Under the pieces are notes generated by a model. It saw only the letters and a program-made list of their open reading frames with translations. It searched no databases and was not told where the DNA came from. From NCBI RefSeq assembly GCF_008297975.1, contig NZ_VLNY01000004.1, positions 186,001 to 250,000 on the forward strand: DNA of 64,000 nucleotides, in the 5' to 3' direction. The DNA comes from Antrihabitans cavernicola (GTDB lineage: Bacteria > Actinomycetota > Actinomycetes > Mycobacteriales > Mycobacteriaceae). Positions 37,625 through 48,039 of this stretch are shown here, one piece after another (within the stretch, counting starts at the first letter, position 1; every line of letters starts with the position of its first letter). The translations under genes were made by a program, and so were the position numbers.

Positions 37625-38668
37625 ATGTCGAGTACTGACGACAGACGATTCGAGGTCCTTCGCGCAATCGTCGCCGACTACGTCTCCACCCAAGAGCCGA
37701 TCGGCTCGAAAGCGCTGGTCGACCGACACAATCTGGGTGTTTCCAGTGCGACGGTCCGCAACGACATGGCCTTTCTCGAAGCCGAGGGCTACATCACGCA
37801 GCCGCACACCAGCTCGGGCCGAGTGCCCACGGACAAGGGTTATCGGCAGTTCGTCGATCGAATTGCAGAGGTCAAACCGCTTTCGCCTGCCGAACGTCGC
37901 GCGATTCTGGAGTTCCTGGATTCTGGCCTCGACCTCGACGACGTGTTGCGACGCGGTGTCCGACTGCTCGCTCAGCTGACCCGCCAAGTCGCGGTCGTGC
38001 AATATCCGACGCTGTCCGCGTCGTCGGTCCGCCACCTCGAGGTGGTCGCATTGACACCTGCGCGGTTGTTGCTGGTATTGATCACCGACACCGGCCGCGT
38101 CGATCAGCGCATGGTCGAGCTGGGCGACGTGATCGACGACGACGATCTGTCCAAGTTGCGTGCGTTGCTCGGCGGTGCGATGGAAGGCAAGAAGCTTTCC
38201 GAAGCCTCCGCCGCCGTTGCCACGCTCGCCGAGAACGCGCCGGAACACCTGCACGACGTCGTGATTCGGACGGCGACCGTGCTGGTCGAGAGCCTCGTCG
38301 AGCATCCGGAAGAACGCCTCGTGCTGGGCGGAACCGCTAATCTCACCCGCAACGCCGCCGATTTCGCCGGAGTCGCCGGGTTCCCCGGTTCGCTGCGGTC
38401 CGTACTCGAAGCGCTGGAAGAGCAGGTGGTTGTGCTCAAACTCATCGCCGCCGCGCAGCACCCCGGAACGGTGACCGTGCGGATCGGCGAAGAGACGCAG
38501 GTGGAGCAGATGCGCGGAGCATCGGTGGTGTCGACGGGTTACGGCGCGCAGGGCATGGTGTTGGGCAACATGGGCGTGCTGGGCCCGACGCGAATGGATT
38601 ACCCGGGAACAATCGCCAATGTGGCCGCCGTTGCCAGATATATCGGCGAGGTACTGGCCGGAAGATAG
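37625..38668 (+). CDS. hrcA: Heat-inducible transcription repressor HrcA
   Basis: Represses chaperone genes by binding CIRCE elements. 347 residues. The N-terminal winged helix is [20 protein letters not shown] and [20 protein letters not shown], then [17 protein letters not shown], the usual HrcA sequence. ATG after GGGAGG. No CIRCE copy is visible upstream, so it is probably not self-repressed. First gene of hrcA-dnaJ2-rsmE. Confidence 0.95.
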   Translation: MSSTDDRRFEVLRAIVADYVSTQEPIGSKALVDRHNLGVSSATVRNDMAFLEAEGYITQPHTSSGRVPTDKGYRQFVDRIAEVKPLSPAERRAILEFLDSGLDLDDVLRRGVRLLAQLTRQVAVVQYPTLSASSVRHLEVVALTPARLLLVLITDTGRVDQRMVELGDVIDDDDLSKLRALLGGAMEGKKLSEASAAVATLAENAPEHLHDVVIRTATVLVESLVEHPEERLVLGGTANLTRNAADFAGVAGFPGSLRSVLEALEEQVVVLKLIAAAQHPGTVTVRIGEETQVEQMRGASVVSTGYGAQGMVLGNMGVLGPTRMDYPGTIANVAAVARYIGEVLAGR

Positions 38669-38725
38669 CTTTTTCATGGATGGCACACAGTTTCGACAGT
38701 GGACAGTTAGGACGAGAGACTCAAC

Positions 38726-39877
38726 GTGGCACGCGACTACTACGGAATGCTCGGTGTCGGGCGCAATGCGACCGACCAGGAGCTCAAGCGGGCGTACCGC
38801 AAGCTCGCGCGCGAGTTGCACCCCGACGTCAATCCCGACGAGGCGGCACAGGCCCGCTTCAAGGAAATCTCGACGGCGTACGAGGTGCTCACCGATCCGG
38901 AGAAGCGCCGGATCGTCGATCTCGGTGGCGATCCACTCGAATCCGGCGGCGGTGGTGGCGGTGGATTCGGCGGTGCCGGCTTCGGTGGGGGACTCGGCGA
39001 CGTGTTCGAAGCCTTCTTCGGTGGCGGCGGCGGTGGCTCACGACGCCCTCGCGGTCGAGTGCAGCCCGGCGCCGACTCGCTGCTGCGCACCAAACTGACG
39101 CTCGACGAGTGCGCTGTGGGCGTGACCAAGCACATCACCGTCGACACCGCGATCCTCTGCGACGTGTGCACCGGCTCGGGAACCAACGGCAATTCCAAGC
39201 CCATCCGATGCGACACCTGCGGCGGCGCAGGCGAGGTGCAGAGCGTGCAGCGCTCGTTCCTCGGTCAGGTCATGACCTCGCGCCCCTGCCCGACCTGCCG
39301 CGGTGCCGGCGAAGTGATCCCCGATCCATGCCACAAGTGCGGCGGTGACGGTCGAGTCCGCGCCCGCCGCGACATCACCGCGAAGGTGCCCGCAGGCGTT
39401 GCCAGCGGGATGCGGATCCGGCTCGCTGCTCAGGGTGAGGTGGGCCCCGGCGGTGGTCCCGCAGGCGACCTGTACATCGAGGTGATCGAGCAACAGCACG
39501 AGGTGTTCGTCCGCGACGGCGACGATCTGCACTGCACCGTTCGCGTCCCGATGGTGGATGCGGCGCTGGGTACCACCGTGGTGATCGACACGATCATCGA
39601 CGGGCCAACCGAGCTCACGGTGGAGCAGGGTACGCAGCCGAACGCGGTCAGCGTCATTCGGGGCCACGGGATGCCGAAGCTGCGTTCCGGTGTGCGCGGC
39701 GATCTGAACGTGCACCTCGAAGTGGTGGTGCCGAACAGGCTCGATCACAAGCAGGCCGATCTGCTGCGCGACTACAAGGGCCTGCGCGATCGCGAGCATG
39801 CCGAAGTGGTGACCACGTCGTCGGCACAGAGCGGTGGCTTGTTCTCCCGCCTGCGTGCCTCGTTCAGCGGTCGCTGA
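38726..39877 (+). CDS. dnaJ2: Chaperone DnaJ (second copy type, DnaJ2)
   Basis: Co-chaperone of DnaK. 383 residues: J domain with HPD in [20 protein letters not shown], Gly/Phe region ([19 protein letters not shown]), and a zinc-finger domain with four CxxCxGxG-type repeats ([32 protein letters not shown]), followed by two substrate-binding barrels. GTG start. The hrcA-dnaJ linkage marks it as DnaJ2, not the dnaK-operon copy. Confidence 0.94.
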   Translation: MARDYYGMLGVGRNATDQELKRAYRKLARELHPDVNPDEAAQARFKEISTAYEVLTDPEKRRIVDLGGDPLESGGGGGGGFGGAGFGGGLGDVFEAFFGGGGGGSRRPRGRVQPGADSLLRTKLTLDECAVGVTKHITVDTAILCDVCTGSGTNGNSKPIRCDTCGGAGEVQSVQRSFLGQVMTSRPCPTCRGAGEVIPDPCHKCGGDGRVRARRDITAKVPAGVASGMRIRLAAQGEVGPGGGPAGDLYIEVIEQQHEVFVRDGDDLHCTVRVPMVDAALGTTVVIDTIIDGPTELTVEQGTQPNAVSVIRGHGMPKLRSGVRGDLNVHLEVVVPNRLDHKQADLLRDYKGLRDREHAEVVTTSSAQSGGLFSRLRASFSGR

Positions 39878-39892
39878 CCAACGACCTCGATC

Positions 39893-40654
39893 GTGGCAGC
39901 CACTGTCTTCTACATCGAGCGGGTACCCGCGGTGGACGACATCGCGGTACTCGACGGCAAAGAAGGTCACCACGCCGCGACCGTCCGGCGTATCAAGGTG
40001 GGGGAGCGGCTGACCGTCTCGGACGGCGCGGGCGAGTTCGCCGATACGGTTGTGGTTGCGGCGCAACGTGATCGGCTCGACTTGACTGTCACCCGACGCT
40101 GGACTGTCGACCTGCCGAGGCCGACCGTGACGTTGGTGCAGGCGCTACCGAAGTCCGAGCGCTCGGAGTTGGCAGTCGAGTTGGCGACCGAGGCGGGCAT
40201 CGACCGCATCGTCCCCTGGCAGGCATCTCGTTGCGTCGCACGGTGGGACGGGCCCAAGGCGCCCAAGGGAATTGCGAAGTGGCGCGCGGCAGCGCTGGCG
40301 GCGGCGAAGCAATCGCGGCGCGCGATCGTGCCGACCGTCGACGATCTGCACGACACGGCGGGCGTCGTCGAACTGGTACGCCGTGAGGTCGCTGACGGCA
40401 GTGTCGTTGCGGCACTGCACGAGTCGGCGAGTCATCGGTTCGCCGACCTTCCGGTTTCCGATGCGCCTGGTGTGGTATTGATCGTGGGACCCGAAGGCGG
40501 CCTCGACTCTTCCGAACTCGATCGGCTGATCGACGCCGGCGCCCGCACCGTGTTGCTAGGCCCCACCGTGCTGCGAACCTCGACCGCCGCCGCGGTGGCG
40601 TTGGGTGCGTTGGGCGTGCTCACCCGTCGCTGGGATTCGGCTCCGCCTCAATAA
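39893..40654 (+). CDS. rsmE: 16S rRNA (uracil1498-N3)-methyltransferase
   Basis: SPOUT-class methyltransferase of the 30S subunit. 253 residues. The start KEGHHAATVRRIKVGERLTV is the PUA-like domain; the knot has VTLVQALPKSERSELAVELA, IVPWQASRCVARW, VVLIVGPEGGLDSSELD and LGPTVLRTSTAAAVALGALG. GTG start 15 bp after dnaJ2. Confidence 0.94.
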   Translation: MAATVFYIERVPAVDDIAVLDGKEGHHAATVRRIKVGERLTVSDGAGEFADTVVVAAQRDRLDLTVTRRWTVDLPRPTVTLVQALPKSERSELAVELATEAGIDRIVPWQASRCVARWDGPKAPKGIAKWRAAALAAAKQSRRAIVPTVDDLHDTAGVVELVRREVADGSVVAALHESASHRFADLPVSDAPGVVLIVGPEGGLDSSELDRLIDAGARTVLLGPTVLRTSTAAAVALGALGVLTRRWDSAPPQ

Positions 40655-40665
40655 CGCGACAACCT

Positions 40666-41184
40666 TCAGCGATGTCGCAGCGAGGGCTCGATGGTCAAGG
40701 CGAACGCGGGTGTGTCGATTCGAACGGGTGCCAGCGCCGTTTCGGTCGATGCGCCGGCCGCGGCATCCGCGCCGACGAAGATGCAGTGCCCGTTCGGATT
40801 GATCACCAGCCGTCCGCCGGTTGCCAGGTCGGGAACCGTGACCCGTGCGGCGCCATGGAGTTCGACGACGCTGTCCGGATCGATCGGGATCGCGGCGTGT
40901 ACCCAGGGTGCAAGGAACGGATGGGCCGTCACCGTCGTCGTATCGGCTTCGGTCGTCACAGTCGGTGCGGGTAGTTGGACCGGTGACATCGGTCCGGTCA
41001 GCAGCGGTCCGACAACGCCGAAACCGTTCGCTGGTTGGTTCGGATCCGGCGTGACCGGATCGGCCTGGGCGAGCCCGGAGCCGAAGACGACGAACCCGGC
41101 GACGGCCAGTGTGAGCAGAGCAATTCGGTTGTGCACGCGCACATTTTGGCCCACTTCGCGCGCTATGGGCATGGTTGTGGTCAC
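40666..41184 (-). CDS. Secreted protein of unknown function
   Basis: Up to 172 residues with a signal peptide, RIALLTLAVAGFVVFGSGLA with cleavage at AQA-DP. The mature part is Pro/Thr/Val-rich with one Cys and ends DTPAFALTIEPSLRHR. The first start is GTG at 41184; a GTG at 41136 (VHNRIALLT) would give a shorter, more typical signal peptide and may be the real start. Convergent with rsmE. No family recognised. Confidence 0.6.
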   Translation of the reverse strand: MTTTMPIAREVGQNVRVHNRIALLTLAVAGFVVFGSGLAQADPVTPDPNQPANGFGVVGPLLTGPMSPVQLPAPTVTTEADTTTVTAHPFLAPWVHAAIPIDPDSVVELHGAARVTVPDLATGGRLVINPNGHCIFVGADAAAGASTETALAPVRIDTPAFALTIEPSLRHR

Positions 41185-41202
41185 GCGGATTCGATCCTGA
41201 CA

Positions 41203-41775
41203 TCAGCGTCCCGAGAGGGCGGCCACAGCCCGAGCGAGGTCGTCGCCGTCGGGTAATTCACCCTCGGGGGTCAGCAGCGACAGCGTCGCAAACCCCTGCA
41301 GCAGAACGAAATACAACTGGGCGATCGATCGGGCCTGTTCGGAATTCAAGTCGGGATGCGTGGTACGCACTACGGCGGCGAGGTCGTCGTAGACCCCTCC
41401 GATCGAGTTGGTCATGTGCTGCTGGGCCTCCGGCGACCGCGCGATTCGGGACCCGTTCTCGAAGCTGAGCATCAGGCCGTCGCGGTTGCGCTCGAGCACG
41501 TCGCGCATACCGTTCCACGTCGCTGCGAATGCTTCGGGCAGCGACTGGGTGGCACCCGTGTCTCGGATCAGGGTCTCCATCGCATCCCCGATGCCACTGC
41601 CCAACGACTCGTTGAGCGCTTCGGTTATCAATCGATCCTTCGACCCGAAGTGGTAGCCGATGGCGGCGAGGCTCACCCCGGCGGCAGTCGCGATATCGCG
41701 CGCCGTCGTGTTCGCCAGACCGTGCTCGAGGATCGCCTTTCGAGCGCCTGCCATGAGGTCTTCTCGATTTCCCAT
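41203..41775 (-). CDS. TetR-family regulator, divergent to a FAD monooxygenase
   Basis: 190 residues. The DNA-binding helices read ARKAILEHGLANTTARDIAT and AAGVSLAAIGYHFGSKDRLI. The C-terminal domain is a helical ligand pocket with GLMLSFENGSRIA. It is divergent from the monooxygenase gene with the palindromic operator between, so it most likely represses that gene and itself and is relieved by a small aromatic or drug-like ligand. Confidence 0.88.
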   Translation of the reverse strand: MGNREDLMAGARKAILEHGLANTTARDIATAAGVSLAAIGYHFGSKDRLITEALNESLGSGIGDAMETLIRDTGATQSLPEAFAATWNGMRDVLERNRDGLMLSFENGSRIARSPEAQQHMTNSIGGVYDDLAAVVRTTHPDLNSEQARSIAQLYFVLLQGFATLSLLTPEGELPDGDDLARAVAALSGR

Positions 41776-41794
41776 GCGCTGACTCTAGCGGTCG

Positions 41795-41833
41795 CTGACA
41801 CATTCGTGTTAGACATATGTCTGACACATTCGT
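41795..41833. promoter_or_regulatory. TetR operator with inverted and direct repeats
   Basis: The 12-bp perfect palindrome AGACATATGTCT (41811-41822) extends to TGTtAGACATATGTCTgACA (41807-41826) with one mismatched pair. The 13-bp sequence CTGACACATTCGT occurs twice, at 41795-41807 and 41821-41833. It sits between the divergent TetR and monooxygenase starts. Confidence 0.75.
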
Positions 41834-41853
41834 ACAACAGGTTGGACGTCGTC

Positions 41854-43083
41854 ATGAACCAGAATCGAACCCCGCTGAACGTGCTGGTCTGCGGCGGCGG
41901 CATCGCAGGAAACGCGGTAGCGCTGCAACTGATCCGAGCGGGAATCCGCACCACGGTTGTCGAGCGCTCCGCCGGTCCGCGTCCGGGCGGGCAGGCCGTC
42001 GACCTGCGCGGCCCGAGCCGTAAAGTCGCGCAGCGGATGGGCCTCATGCCCGGCGTCCGCGCACGGCAGCTGGACGAACGCGGCATGTCCTACGTCGACG
42101 GGCAGGGGCGCGAATTCGCGCGCATGTCGATGGAGATGCTCGACGGCAAGGGGCCCGTTGCCGACATCGAGATCACTCGCGGCGACCTCAATCAAGTGTT
42201 GCTCGACCAGATCGACGCCGCCGGCGGCGTCGACTACCGCTACGGCGAGTGGGTCGGTGCGGTGCGGCAGAACGACGACGGCATGGACGTGACCTTCGCC
42301 TCCGGGGCGAACGGCAGGTTCGACCTGGTGATCGGTGCCGACGGTGTGCATTCGGCTTTGCGAGGCATGGTGTTCGGTCCGGAGGAGCAGTTCGCGACCA
42401 ACCTCGGCGGCTACATGTCGTTCTTCACCATCCCGACACCCGAGAACATCCAGCAGGGTTGGCTTTCGATGCACACGGTCCCGAACGCCTCGGTCGCGAT
42501 CCGCGCCGACTACGACCCCTCGACCTCGAAAGCTGTCATCACCGTGCGCGCACCGGCCGACCCGACACTTCGTCGCGACGTCGACGCGCAACGACGGCTG
42601 ATTCGCGAGCATCTCGCAACCGCGCGCTGGGAAGCGCCGACCGTCCTCGACGCCATGAACAGCGCCGACGACTTCTATTTCGACGAGCTTGCCCGTGTGG
42701 ACATGCCGAGTCTGTCGAAGGGCAGCGCGACGCTGCTCGGCGACGCCGGGTACTGCGGCTCGCCGCTCACGGGGCAAGGCACCGCCATGGCGCTCGTCGG
42801 CGCCTACGTCCTTGCCGGCGAAATCGCAGCCGACCCCGACGACGTTGCGGCTGCGCTGGCCCGTTACGAAGAGGCGGTACGTCCGTTGCTTGCCACAGCG
42901 CAGGAGGTGCCCGGCGGCGGCGTGAAGTTCATGTTGCCCAAGACGTCATTCGGTGTGCGGATCGGCCGGGTGGCGATGCGGGTCATGACGAGTAGGCCGA
43001 TGCGTCCGCTGTTGGTCAAGATGATGACGGACACCGACGACTACACGTTGCCGAGTTACACCGATCCCGCCGTCGCGCCGTGA
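41854..43083 (+). CDS. FAD-dependent monooxygenase (PHBH/TetX-like)
   Basis: Class A flavin monooxygenase of 409 residues. The dinucleotide motif is NVLVCGGGIAGNAVALQLIR with ERSAGPRPGGQAVDLRG, the DG fold is LVIGADGVHSALR, and the second FAD motif is GSATLLGDAGYCGSPLTGQG. Related enzymes hydroxylate aromatics or inactivate tetracyclines and rifamycins; the substrate here is unknown. ATG chosen because the conserved N-terminus starts right after it. Controlled by the divergent TetR. Confidence 0.9.
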   Translation: MNQNRTPLNVLVCGGGIAGNAVALQLIRAGIRTTVVERSAGPRPGGQAVDLRGPSRKVAQRMGLMPGVRARQLDERGMSYVDGQGREFARMSMEMLDGKGPVADIEITRGDLNQVLLDQIDAAGGVDYRYGEWVGAVRQNDDGMDVTFASGANGRFDLVIGADGVHSALRGMVFGPEEQFATNLGGYMSFFTIPTPENIQQGWLSMHTVPNASVAIRADYDPSTSKAVITVRAPADPTLRRDVDAQRRLIREHLATARWEAPTVLDAMNSADDFYFDELARVDMPSLSKGSATLLGDAGYCGSPLTGQGTAMALVGAYVLAGEIAADPDDVAAALARYEEAVRPLLATAQEVPGGGVKFMLPKTSFGVRIGRVAMRVMTSRPMRPLLVKMMTDTDDYTLPSYTDPAVAP

Positions 43084-43189
43084 CGACCCTTCTGCCCGCG
43101 GCTTAACCAGTGGGCGTCGTCCGATGCGAGAGTTAGACTTTCGGTAGAAGAGTCGGCAGAACTGCCGAGAGAGAGGCGAGCGCCACCAC

Positions 43190-44275
43190 GTGAGTGCACA
43201 AAGCGACATCGGCGAGTCTTCGAAGGCCACCCCGAGCGGCAACGCTGCAGGTCAAGCGCGGACGGTCCGGTCCGTAGTCGAGCTTTCCTCCGACGCCGTC
43301 TTTCCGTTCCTCGGTTCGGCCGATGCAAATCTTCGGCAATTGGAACAGGTACTGGACGCCGACATTCACGTTCGCGGCAACGCTGTGACGCTCACCGGTG
43401 CAGGTCCGGACGTCGCGCTCGCCGAGCGTGTCGTCGGTCAGCTGGCAGCTCTGGTCGAACGCGGACAACCGATCACACCGGAGGCCGTGCGGCACACGTA
43501 TTCGATGCTCACGCAGGGCGTTTCCGAGTCGCCCGCGGAAGTGTTGAGCCTCGACATTCTGTCGCGGCGCGGCAAGACGATCCGCCCGAAGACGCTGAAC
43601 CAGAAGCGCTACGTCGACGCGATCGATGCCAACACAGTGGTTTTCGGCATCGGCCCGGCAGGCACCGGTAAGACGTACCTGGCGATGGCCAAGGCGGTGC
43701 AGGCCCTGCAGACGAAGCAGGTCACCCGCATCATCCTGACCCGGCCCGCCGTCGAGGCGGGGGAGCGGCTCGGCTTTCTCCCTGGCACGCTGAACGAAAA
43801 GATCGACCCGTACCTACGGCCGCTGTACGACGCGCTGCACGACATGATGGATCCGGAGGCGATCCCGAAACTGATGGCCGCCGGCGTCATCGAGGTCGCA
43901 CCGCTCGCGTACATGCGTGGCCGCACCCTCAACGATGCGTTCATCATTCTCGACGAGGCGCAGAACACCACGGCCGAGCAGATGAAGATGTTCCTCACAC
44001 GGTTGGGCTTCGGCTCGAAGATCGTGGTCACCGGCGACGTCACGCAGGTGGACCTCGGTGGTGGCGCGCGCTCGGGTCTGCGCGCGGCGGCGGACATCCT
44101 CACCGATATCGACGATATTCATTTTGCCCAGCTGACCAGCAGTGACGTGGTGCGGCATCGCCTGGTTGCCGACATCGTCGACGCGTATGAGCGGTTCGAG
44201 TCCGAAGGCGAGCGTCCGGCGCTGGGCAATCGAACTCAGCGTCGCGCAGCTCAGTCGCGCACAGCGCGGCGTTGA
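43190..44275 (+). CDS. phoH: PhoH-like ATPase
   Basis: 361-residue P-loop protein linked to RNA metabolism. Walker [20 protein letters not shown], Walker [13 protein letters not shown] and the [17 protein letters not shown] sensor are intact. The N-terminal part has the KH-like [23 protein letters not shown] start with GAGAGAGG upstream. First gene of the phoH-ybeY-CNNM-deaminase-like-era operon. Confidence 0.93.
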   Translation: MSAQSDIGESSKATPSGNAAGQARTVRSVVELSSDAVFPFLGSADANLRQLEQVLDADIHVRGNAVTLTGAGPDVALAERVVGQLAALVERGQPITPEAVRHTYSMLTQGVSESPAEVLSLDILSRRGKTIRPKTLNQKRYVDAIDANTVVFGIGPAGTGKTYLAMAKAVQALQTKQVTRIILTRPAVEAGERLGFLPGTLNEKIDPYLRPLYDALHDMMDPEAIPKLMAAGVIEVAPLAYMRGRTLNDAFIILDEAQNTTAEQMKMFLTRLGFGSKIVVTGDVTQVDLGGGARSGLRAAADILTDIDDIHFAQLTSSDVVRHRLVADIVDAYERFESEGERPALGNRTQRRAAQSRTARR

Positions 44276-44361
44276 GGTTGGCGGGTCTGTCGGATCAGGG
44301 CCGATAGGGTGAGACCGGACAGTACCGGACTGCCCGCCCATCGATCCCGAGGATTGCAGCT

Positions 44362-44913
44362 ATGAGTATCGAGGTCTCGAACGAATCGGGGATGGATGTC
44401 TCCGAGTCGGACTTGATCAGCGTCGCGCGATTCACGATCGCCCGGATGGACGTGCATCCGGCGGCGGAACTGTCGATGGTGCTCGTCGATCTCGACACCA
44501 TGGCCGATCTGCACGTGCGATGGATGGACCTCCCAGGCCCCACCGACGTCATGTCTTTCCCGATGGACGAGTTGGAGCCGGGCGGCCGCCCGGACAGTCC
44601 CGAACCCGGCCCGTCGATGCTGGGCGACATCGTCTTGTGCCCGGCGTTCGCGTTCGGCCAGGCCAAGCAGGCTGGGCATTCGTTGGCGCACGAACTCGCC
44701 TTGCTGACCGTGCACGGTGTGCTGCACCTCTTGGGCTACGACCACGCCGAGCCGGACGAAGAGAAGGAAATGTTCGGCCTCCAGAATCAACTGCTCGCCG
44801 ACTGGGAAGACAGTGTGCGGCAAGCCGCCCGCGCAGCAGCACTTGCCGAGCGCGATGCGCGACTGCTCGGTAAGGCCGGATTCTTCGACCGTCCCGACGA
44901 CGCCCACCGGTGA
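44362..44913 (+). CDS. ybeY: Endoribonuclease/rRNA maturation factor YbeY
   Basis: Zinc RNase needed for 16S rRNA 3' processing and ribosome quality control. 183 residues. The metal motif H-X3-H-X5-H is in [15 protein letters not shown], preceded by [13 protein letters not shown]. It has a longer acidic and Ala-rich C-terminus than the E. coli protein. ATG start. Confidence 0.95.
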   Translation: MSIEVSNESGMDVSESDLISVARFTIARMDVHPAAELSMVLVDLDTMADLHVRWMDLPGPTDVMSFPMDELEPGGRPDSPEPGPSMLGDIVLCPAFAFGQAKQAGHSLAHELALLTVHGVLHLLGYDHAEPDEEKEMFGLQNQLLADWEDSVRQAARAAALAERDARLLGKAGFFDRPDDAHR

Positions 44914-44922
44914 GCGACTGCA

Positions 44923-46239
44923 GTGAGTAGTCCTCTGGCGCTGATCGTCCTCGCGGTTCTGCTGGTTCCGGCCGGCGGTGCTTTCGCCGCAGTCGATTCC
45001 GCCCTCAACACTATTTCGCCAGCGCGCGTCGAAGAGATGGCGAGAGTCAACCGTGCGGGTGCCGCTCGCCTGATTCGAATCGTGTCGGATCGGCCGCGCT
45101 ATATCAATCTCGTTGTGCTGCTGCGCATCCTGTGCGAGATCACATCGACTGTGCTCCTTGCGGGCGCGCTGATCGATCTGATCGGGACGGTGTGGGCTCT
45201 GGTCGTCACCGCGGTGGTGATGGTGCTGGTCGACTACATGGTGATAGGTGTCGGTCCGCGAACGCTCGGCCGCCAGCACGCGTACACGATCGCGCTGGTC
45301 GCGTCGCTGCCGATGCAGGCGATCGGTGCGTTGCTGGGGCCGGTGAGCAGACTGCTGATCCTCATCGGTAACGCGATCACGCCGGGTAGGGGATTTCGCA
45401 ACGGCCCCTTCGCATCCGAGATCGAGTTGCGTGAGCTGGTCGACATGGCACAGGAACGCGGTGTGGTCGCCGACGGTGAGCGCCGCATGATCCAGTCCGT
45501 GTTCGAACTCGGCGACACCTCCGCCCGCTCGGTGATGGTGCCCCGTACCGAGATGGTGTGGATCGAGTCGAACAAGACGGCGGGCCAGGCGACATCGCTG
45601 GCCGTGCGCAGCGGCCATTCCCGGATACCTGTCATCGGTGAGAATGTCGACGACATCTTGGGCGTCGTGTACCTCAAAGACCTTGTGCAGCAGACGTACT
45701 ACTCCACCGATCGGGGACGCGAGGTGAGCGTGTCGCAGGCGATGCGGCCTGCGGTCTTCGTCCCCGACTCGAAAGCCCTCGACAGCCTGCTCGCCGAAAT
45801 GCAGCGCGATCGCAATCACATGGCGTTGCTGGTCGACGAATACGGCGGTATCGCAGGGCTTGTCACGATCGAGGACGTCCTCGAGGAGATCGTCGGCGAG
45901 ATCGCGGACGAGTACGACACCGACGAGACGGCGCCCATCGAGCAGCTCGGCGTCGGCGAATACCGACTGTCGTCGCGGCTGTCGATCGACGATCTCGGCG
46001 AGTTGTTCGACATCGAAATCGACGAGGACGATGTCGAGACCGTCGGCGGCCTACTGGGTTACGCGCTGGGTCGCGTTCCGCTGCCCGGCTCGGAGGCTGA
46101 AAGCCATGGGCTGTTGCTCTACGGCGAAGGTGGCACCGATACCCGAGGCCGCGTGCGCGTGCACACGGTGCTGGTCCGGCGGGCGCCCTCGATGGACGAC
46201 GATTCACACGACACCGACGACAAGGGACGCGATGACTGA
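44923..46239 (+). CDS. CNNM/CBS-domain membrane protein (HlyC/CorC family)
   Basis: 438 residues: N-terminal DUF21 membrane domain ([35 protein letters not shown]), a CBS pair ([49 protein letters not shown]), and a CorC_HlyC domain ([20 protein letters not shown]). Members are linked to Mg or Co efflux. GTG start 9 bp after ybeY; overlaps the next gene by 8 bp. Confidence 0.92.
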   Translation: MSSPLALIVLAVLLVPAGGAFAAVDSALNTISPARVEEMARVNRAGAARLIRIVSDRPRYINLVVLLRILCEITSTVLLAGALIDLIGTVWALVVTAVVMVLVDYMVIGVGPRTLGRQHAYTIALVASLPMQAIGALLGPVSRLLILIGNAITPGRGFRNGPFASEIELRELVDMAQERGVVADGERRMIQSVFELGDTSARSVMVPRTEMVWIESNKTAGQATSLAVRSGHSRIPVIGENVDDILGVVYLKDLVQQTYYSTDRGREVSVSQAMRPAVFVPDSKALDSLLAEMQRDRNHMALLVDEYGGIAGLVTIEDVLEEIVGEIADEYDTDETAPIEQLGVGEYRLSSRLSIDDLGELFDIEIDEDDVETVGGLLGYALGRVPLPGSEAESHGLLLYGEGGTDTRGRVRVHTVLVRRAPSMDDDSHDTDDKGRDD

Positions 46240-46564
46240 GCCGAACGCCGAAGACCAGAAGCTCGTGGTGCTCGCTCGCGGGGCACAGGGTCGCAGTGGT
46301 GGATCCGAGGGCGCCGCGGTCCGCGACCTCGACGGGAGAACCTATGCGGCCGGGCAGGTCTCGCTGCCGTCGCTGTCGTTGACGGCGTTGCAGGCCGCTG
46401 TGGCGGCGGCGGTGTCGAGTGGTGCCGAAGGGTTCGAGGCCGCGGTGATCGTCGGTGGAGGTGCCAATGATCCCGGCGTGCACGCTGTGCGCGATCTGAC
46501 CGCGTCCGCCGTGGTCAGCATCGTGGGAACCGACGGTTCGCTCACCGAGGTGCCCCGTGGCTGA
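46232..46564 (+). CDS. Cytidine-deaminase-like fold protein lacking the active site
   Basis: 110 residues, counterpart of Rv2365c. The pattern [20 protein letters not shown] then [20 protein letters not shown] parallels cytidine deaminase, where the middle would be a C-A-E catalytic helix. Here those positions read T-A-L, and the later C-x-x-C is missing, so zinc and catalysis are lost. It ends by overlapping era. Perhaps a structural or regulatory protein; unknown. Confidence 0.72.
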   Translation: MTEPNAEDQKLVVLARGAQGRSGGSEGAAVRDLDGRTYAAGQVSLPSLSLTALQAAVAAAVSSGAEGFEAAVIVGGGANDPGVHAVRDLTASAVVSIVGTDGSLTEVPRG

Positions 46565-47492
46565 CTCCGAATTTCGTTCCGGCTTCGTCTGTTTCGTCGG
46601 CCGGCCCAACACCGGCAAGTCGACGCTGACGAATGCTCTTGTCGGATCGAAGATCGCGATCACGTCGTCGCGACCGCAGACCACCCGACACACCATCCGC
46701 GGCATCGTGCACCGCGATCATGCACAGCTGATCCTCGTCGACACCCCCGGATTGCACCGTCCCCGAACACTGTTGGGCCAGCGGCTCAACGATTTGGTGC
46801 GGGACACGTACTCCGAGGTCGACGTCATCTGCCTGTGTATTCCAGCGGACGAGGCGATCGGTCCCGGCGACCGTTGGATCGTGACCCAGGTGCGCCAGAT
46901 GGCGCCGAAGACCACGCTGGTGGGCATTGTCACCAAGATCGACAAGGTGGGGCGGCAGAAGGTCGCCGAACAGCTGATGGCGCTCTCGAATCTGCTCGGG
47001 CCGGACTGCGAGGTGATCCCGGTATCGGCACAATCCGGCGAACAGGTCGAACTGCTGGTCGATGTGCTGGCGAAGGCGATGCCGGAGGGTCCCGCGTTCT
47101 ATCCGGACGGCGAGCTGACCGACGAGCCCGAAGAGACGCTGATGGCCGAGTTGATTCGCGAAGCCGCGCTGGAAGGACTCGGCGACGAACTCCCGCACTC
47201 GTTGGCCGTGGTGATCGAGGAGATCACCGAGCACGAGAGCCGCGACACCGTGTCCAAAACCGGTCGCTCCGCTCCACCGATGTTGCACGTGCACGCATTG
47301 CTCTACGTCGAACGCTCGAGTCAGAAGGGCATCGTCATCGGCAAGGGCGGTGCGCGCCTCAAAGAGGTGGGCACCAACGCGCGCAAGCAGATCGAGAAGA
47401 TTCTGGGCACCAAGATCTACCTCGACCTGCATGTGAAGATCGCCAAGGATTGGCAGCGCGATCCGAAGCAGCTCGGCAGGCTCGGCTTCTAA
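46557..47492 (+). CDS. era: GTPase Era
   Basis: Essential GTPase for 30S assembly. 311 residues. G1 VGRPNTGKSTLTNAL, G2/G3 PQTTRHTIRG and VDTPGLH, G4 TKIDKVGR. The C-terminal KH domain has SSQKGIVIGKGGARLKEVGT. GTG start overlaps the preceding gene by 8 bp. Last gene of the phoH operon. Confidence 0.96.
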   Translation: MADSEFRSGFVCFVGRPNTGKSTLTNALVGSKIAITSSRPQTTRHTIRGIVHRDHAQLILVDTPGLHRPRTLLGQRLNDLVRDTYSEVDVICLCIPADEAIGPGDRWIVTQVRQMAPKTTLVGIVTKIDKVGRQKVAEQLMALSNLLGPDCEVIPVSAQSGEQVELLVDVLAKAMPEGPAFYPDGELTDEPEETLMAELIREAALEGLGDELPHSLAVVIEEITEHESRDTVSKTGRSAPPMLHVHALLYVERSSQKGIVIGKGGARLKEVGTNARKQIEKILGTKIYLDLHVKIAKDWQRDPKQLGRLGF

Positions 47493-47496
47493 CGCG

Positions 47497-48039
47497 CTAA
47501 CGAGCGAGCAGCGCGATCAAAGCAGCGGAGATATCGTCGTCCTTCGATCCGGTTGCCAAGCGCCGCAACTGAAGACCCGTGATCGTCGCGACGAGTGTCG
47601 GCGCCAGCTGCTCCGCGTTCGGCACGCCGAGCGCCTCGAGGATGCTGACCGTGAGCTTGTCGTAGGCGGCGAAGCATTCGCCTGCGGCACCGCGTAGCGA
47701 TCGATCACGACCGGCGTGCAGGTAGAGCTCGAACGTTGCGAATTGGACTTCGGTGAACGAGAAGTCCTGCGCGATTCGCGCCGTGATCTGCGCTGCGTGG
47801 GCAAGATCGATCGTGGTGTCGCGGTACTGCTCGGCGAGCTCCTGCATACGCACGGTCTCCTTGCTCGCGTAGCCGAGCAGGGCCTCCTGCAGGAGATCGC
47901 TCTGGGTGGGGAAGTGGTAGGTGATCGATCCCAGCGACACCTTTGCCTGCGCCGCGATCCTCCGGTTCGATACGGCCCCAACGCCATCCGTAGCAACGAT
48001 GGTCAGCGCAGCGGCGAGGATCCGATCGCGAGCACTCAC
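47497..48039 (-). CDS. TetR-family regulator of the amidase operon
   Basis: 180 residues. Helix-turn-helix ARDRILAAALTIVATDGVGA then NRRIAAQAKVSLGSITYHFP. GTG at 48039 overlaps the amidase stop as GTGA, which decided the start. Downstream in the same transcript as the amidase, so the 20-bp palindrome before the amidase would give autoregulation. Confidence 0.86.
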   Translation of the reverse strand: MSARDRILAAALTIVATDGVGAVSNRRIAAQAKVSLGSITYHFPTQSDLLQEALLGYASKETVRMQELAEQYRDTTIDLAHAAQITARIAQDFSFTEVQFATFELYLHAGRDRSLRGAAGECFAAYDKLTVSILEALGVPNAEQLAPTLVATITGLQLRRLATGSKDDDISAALIALLAR

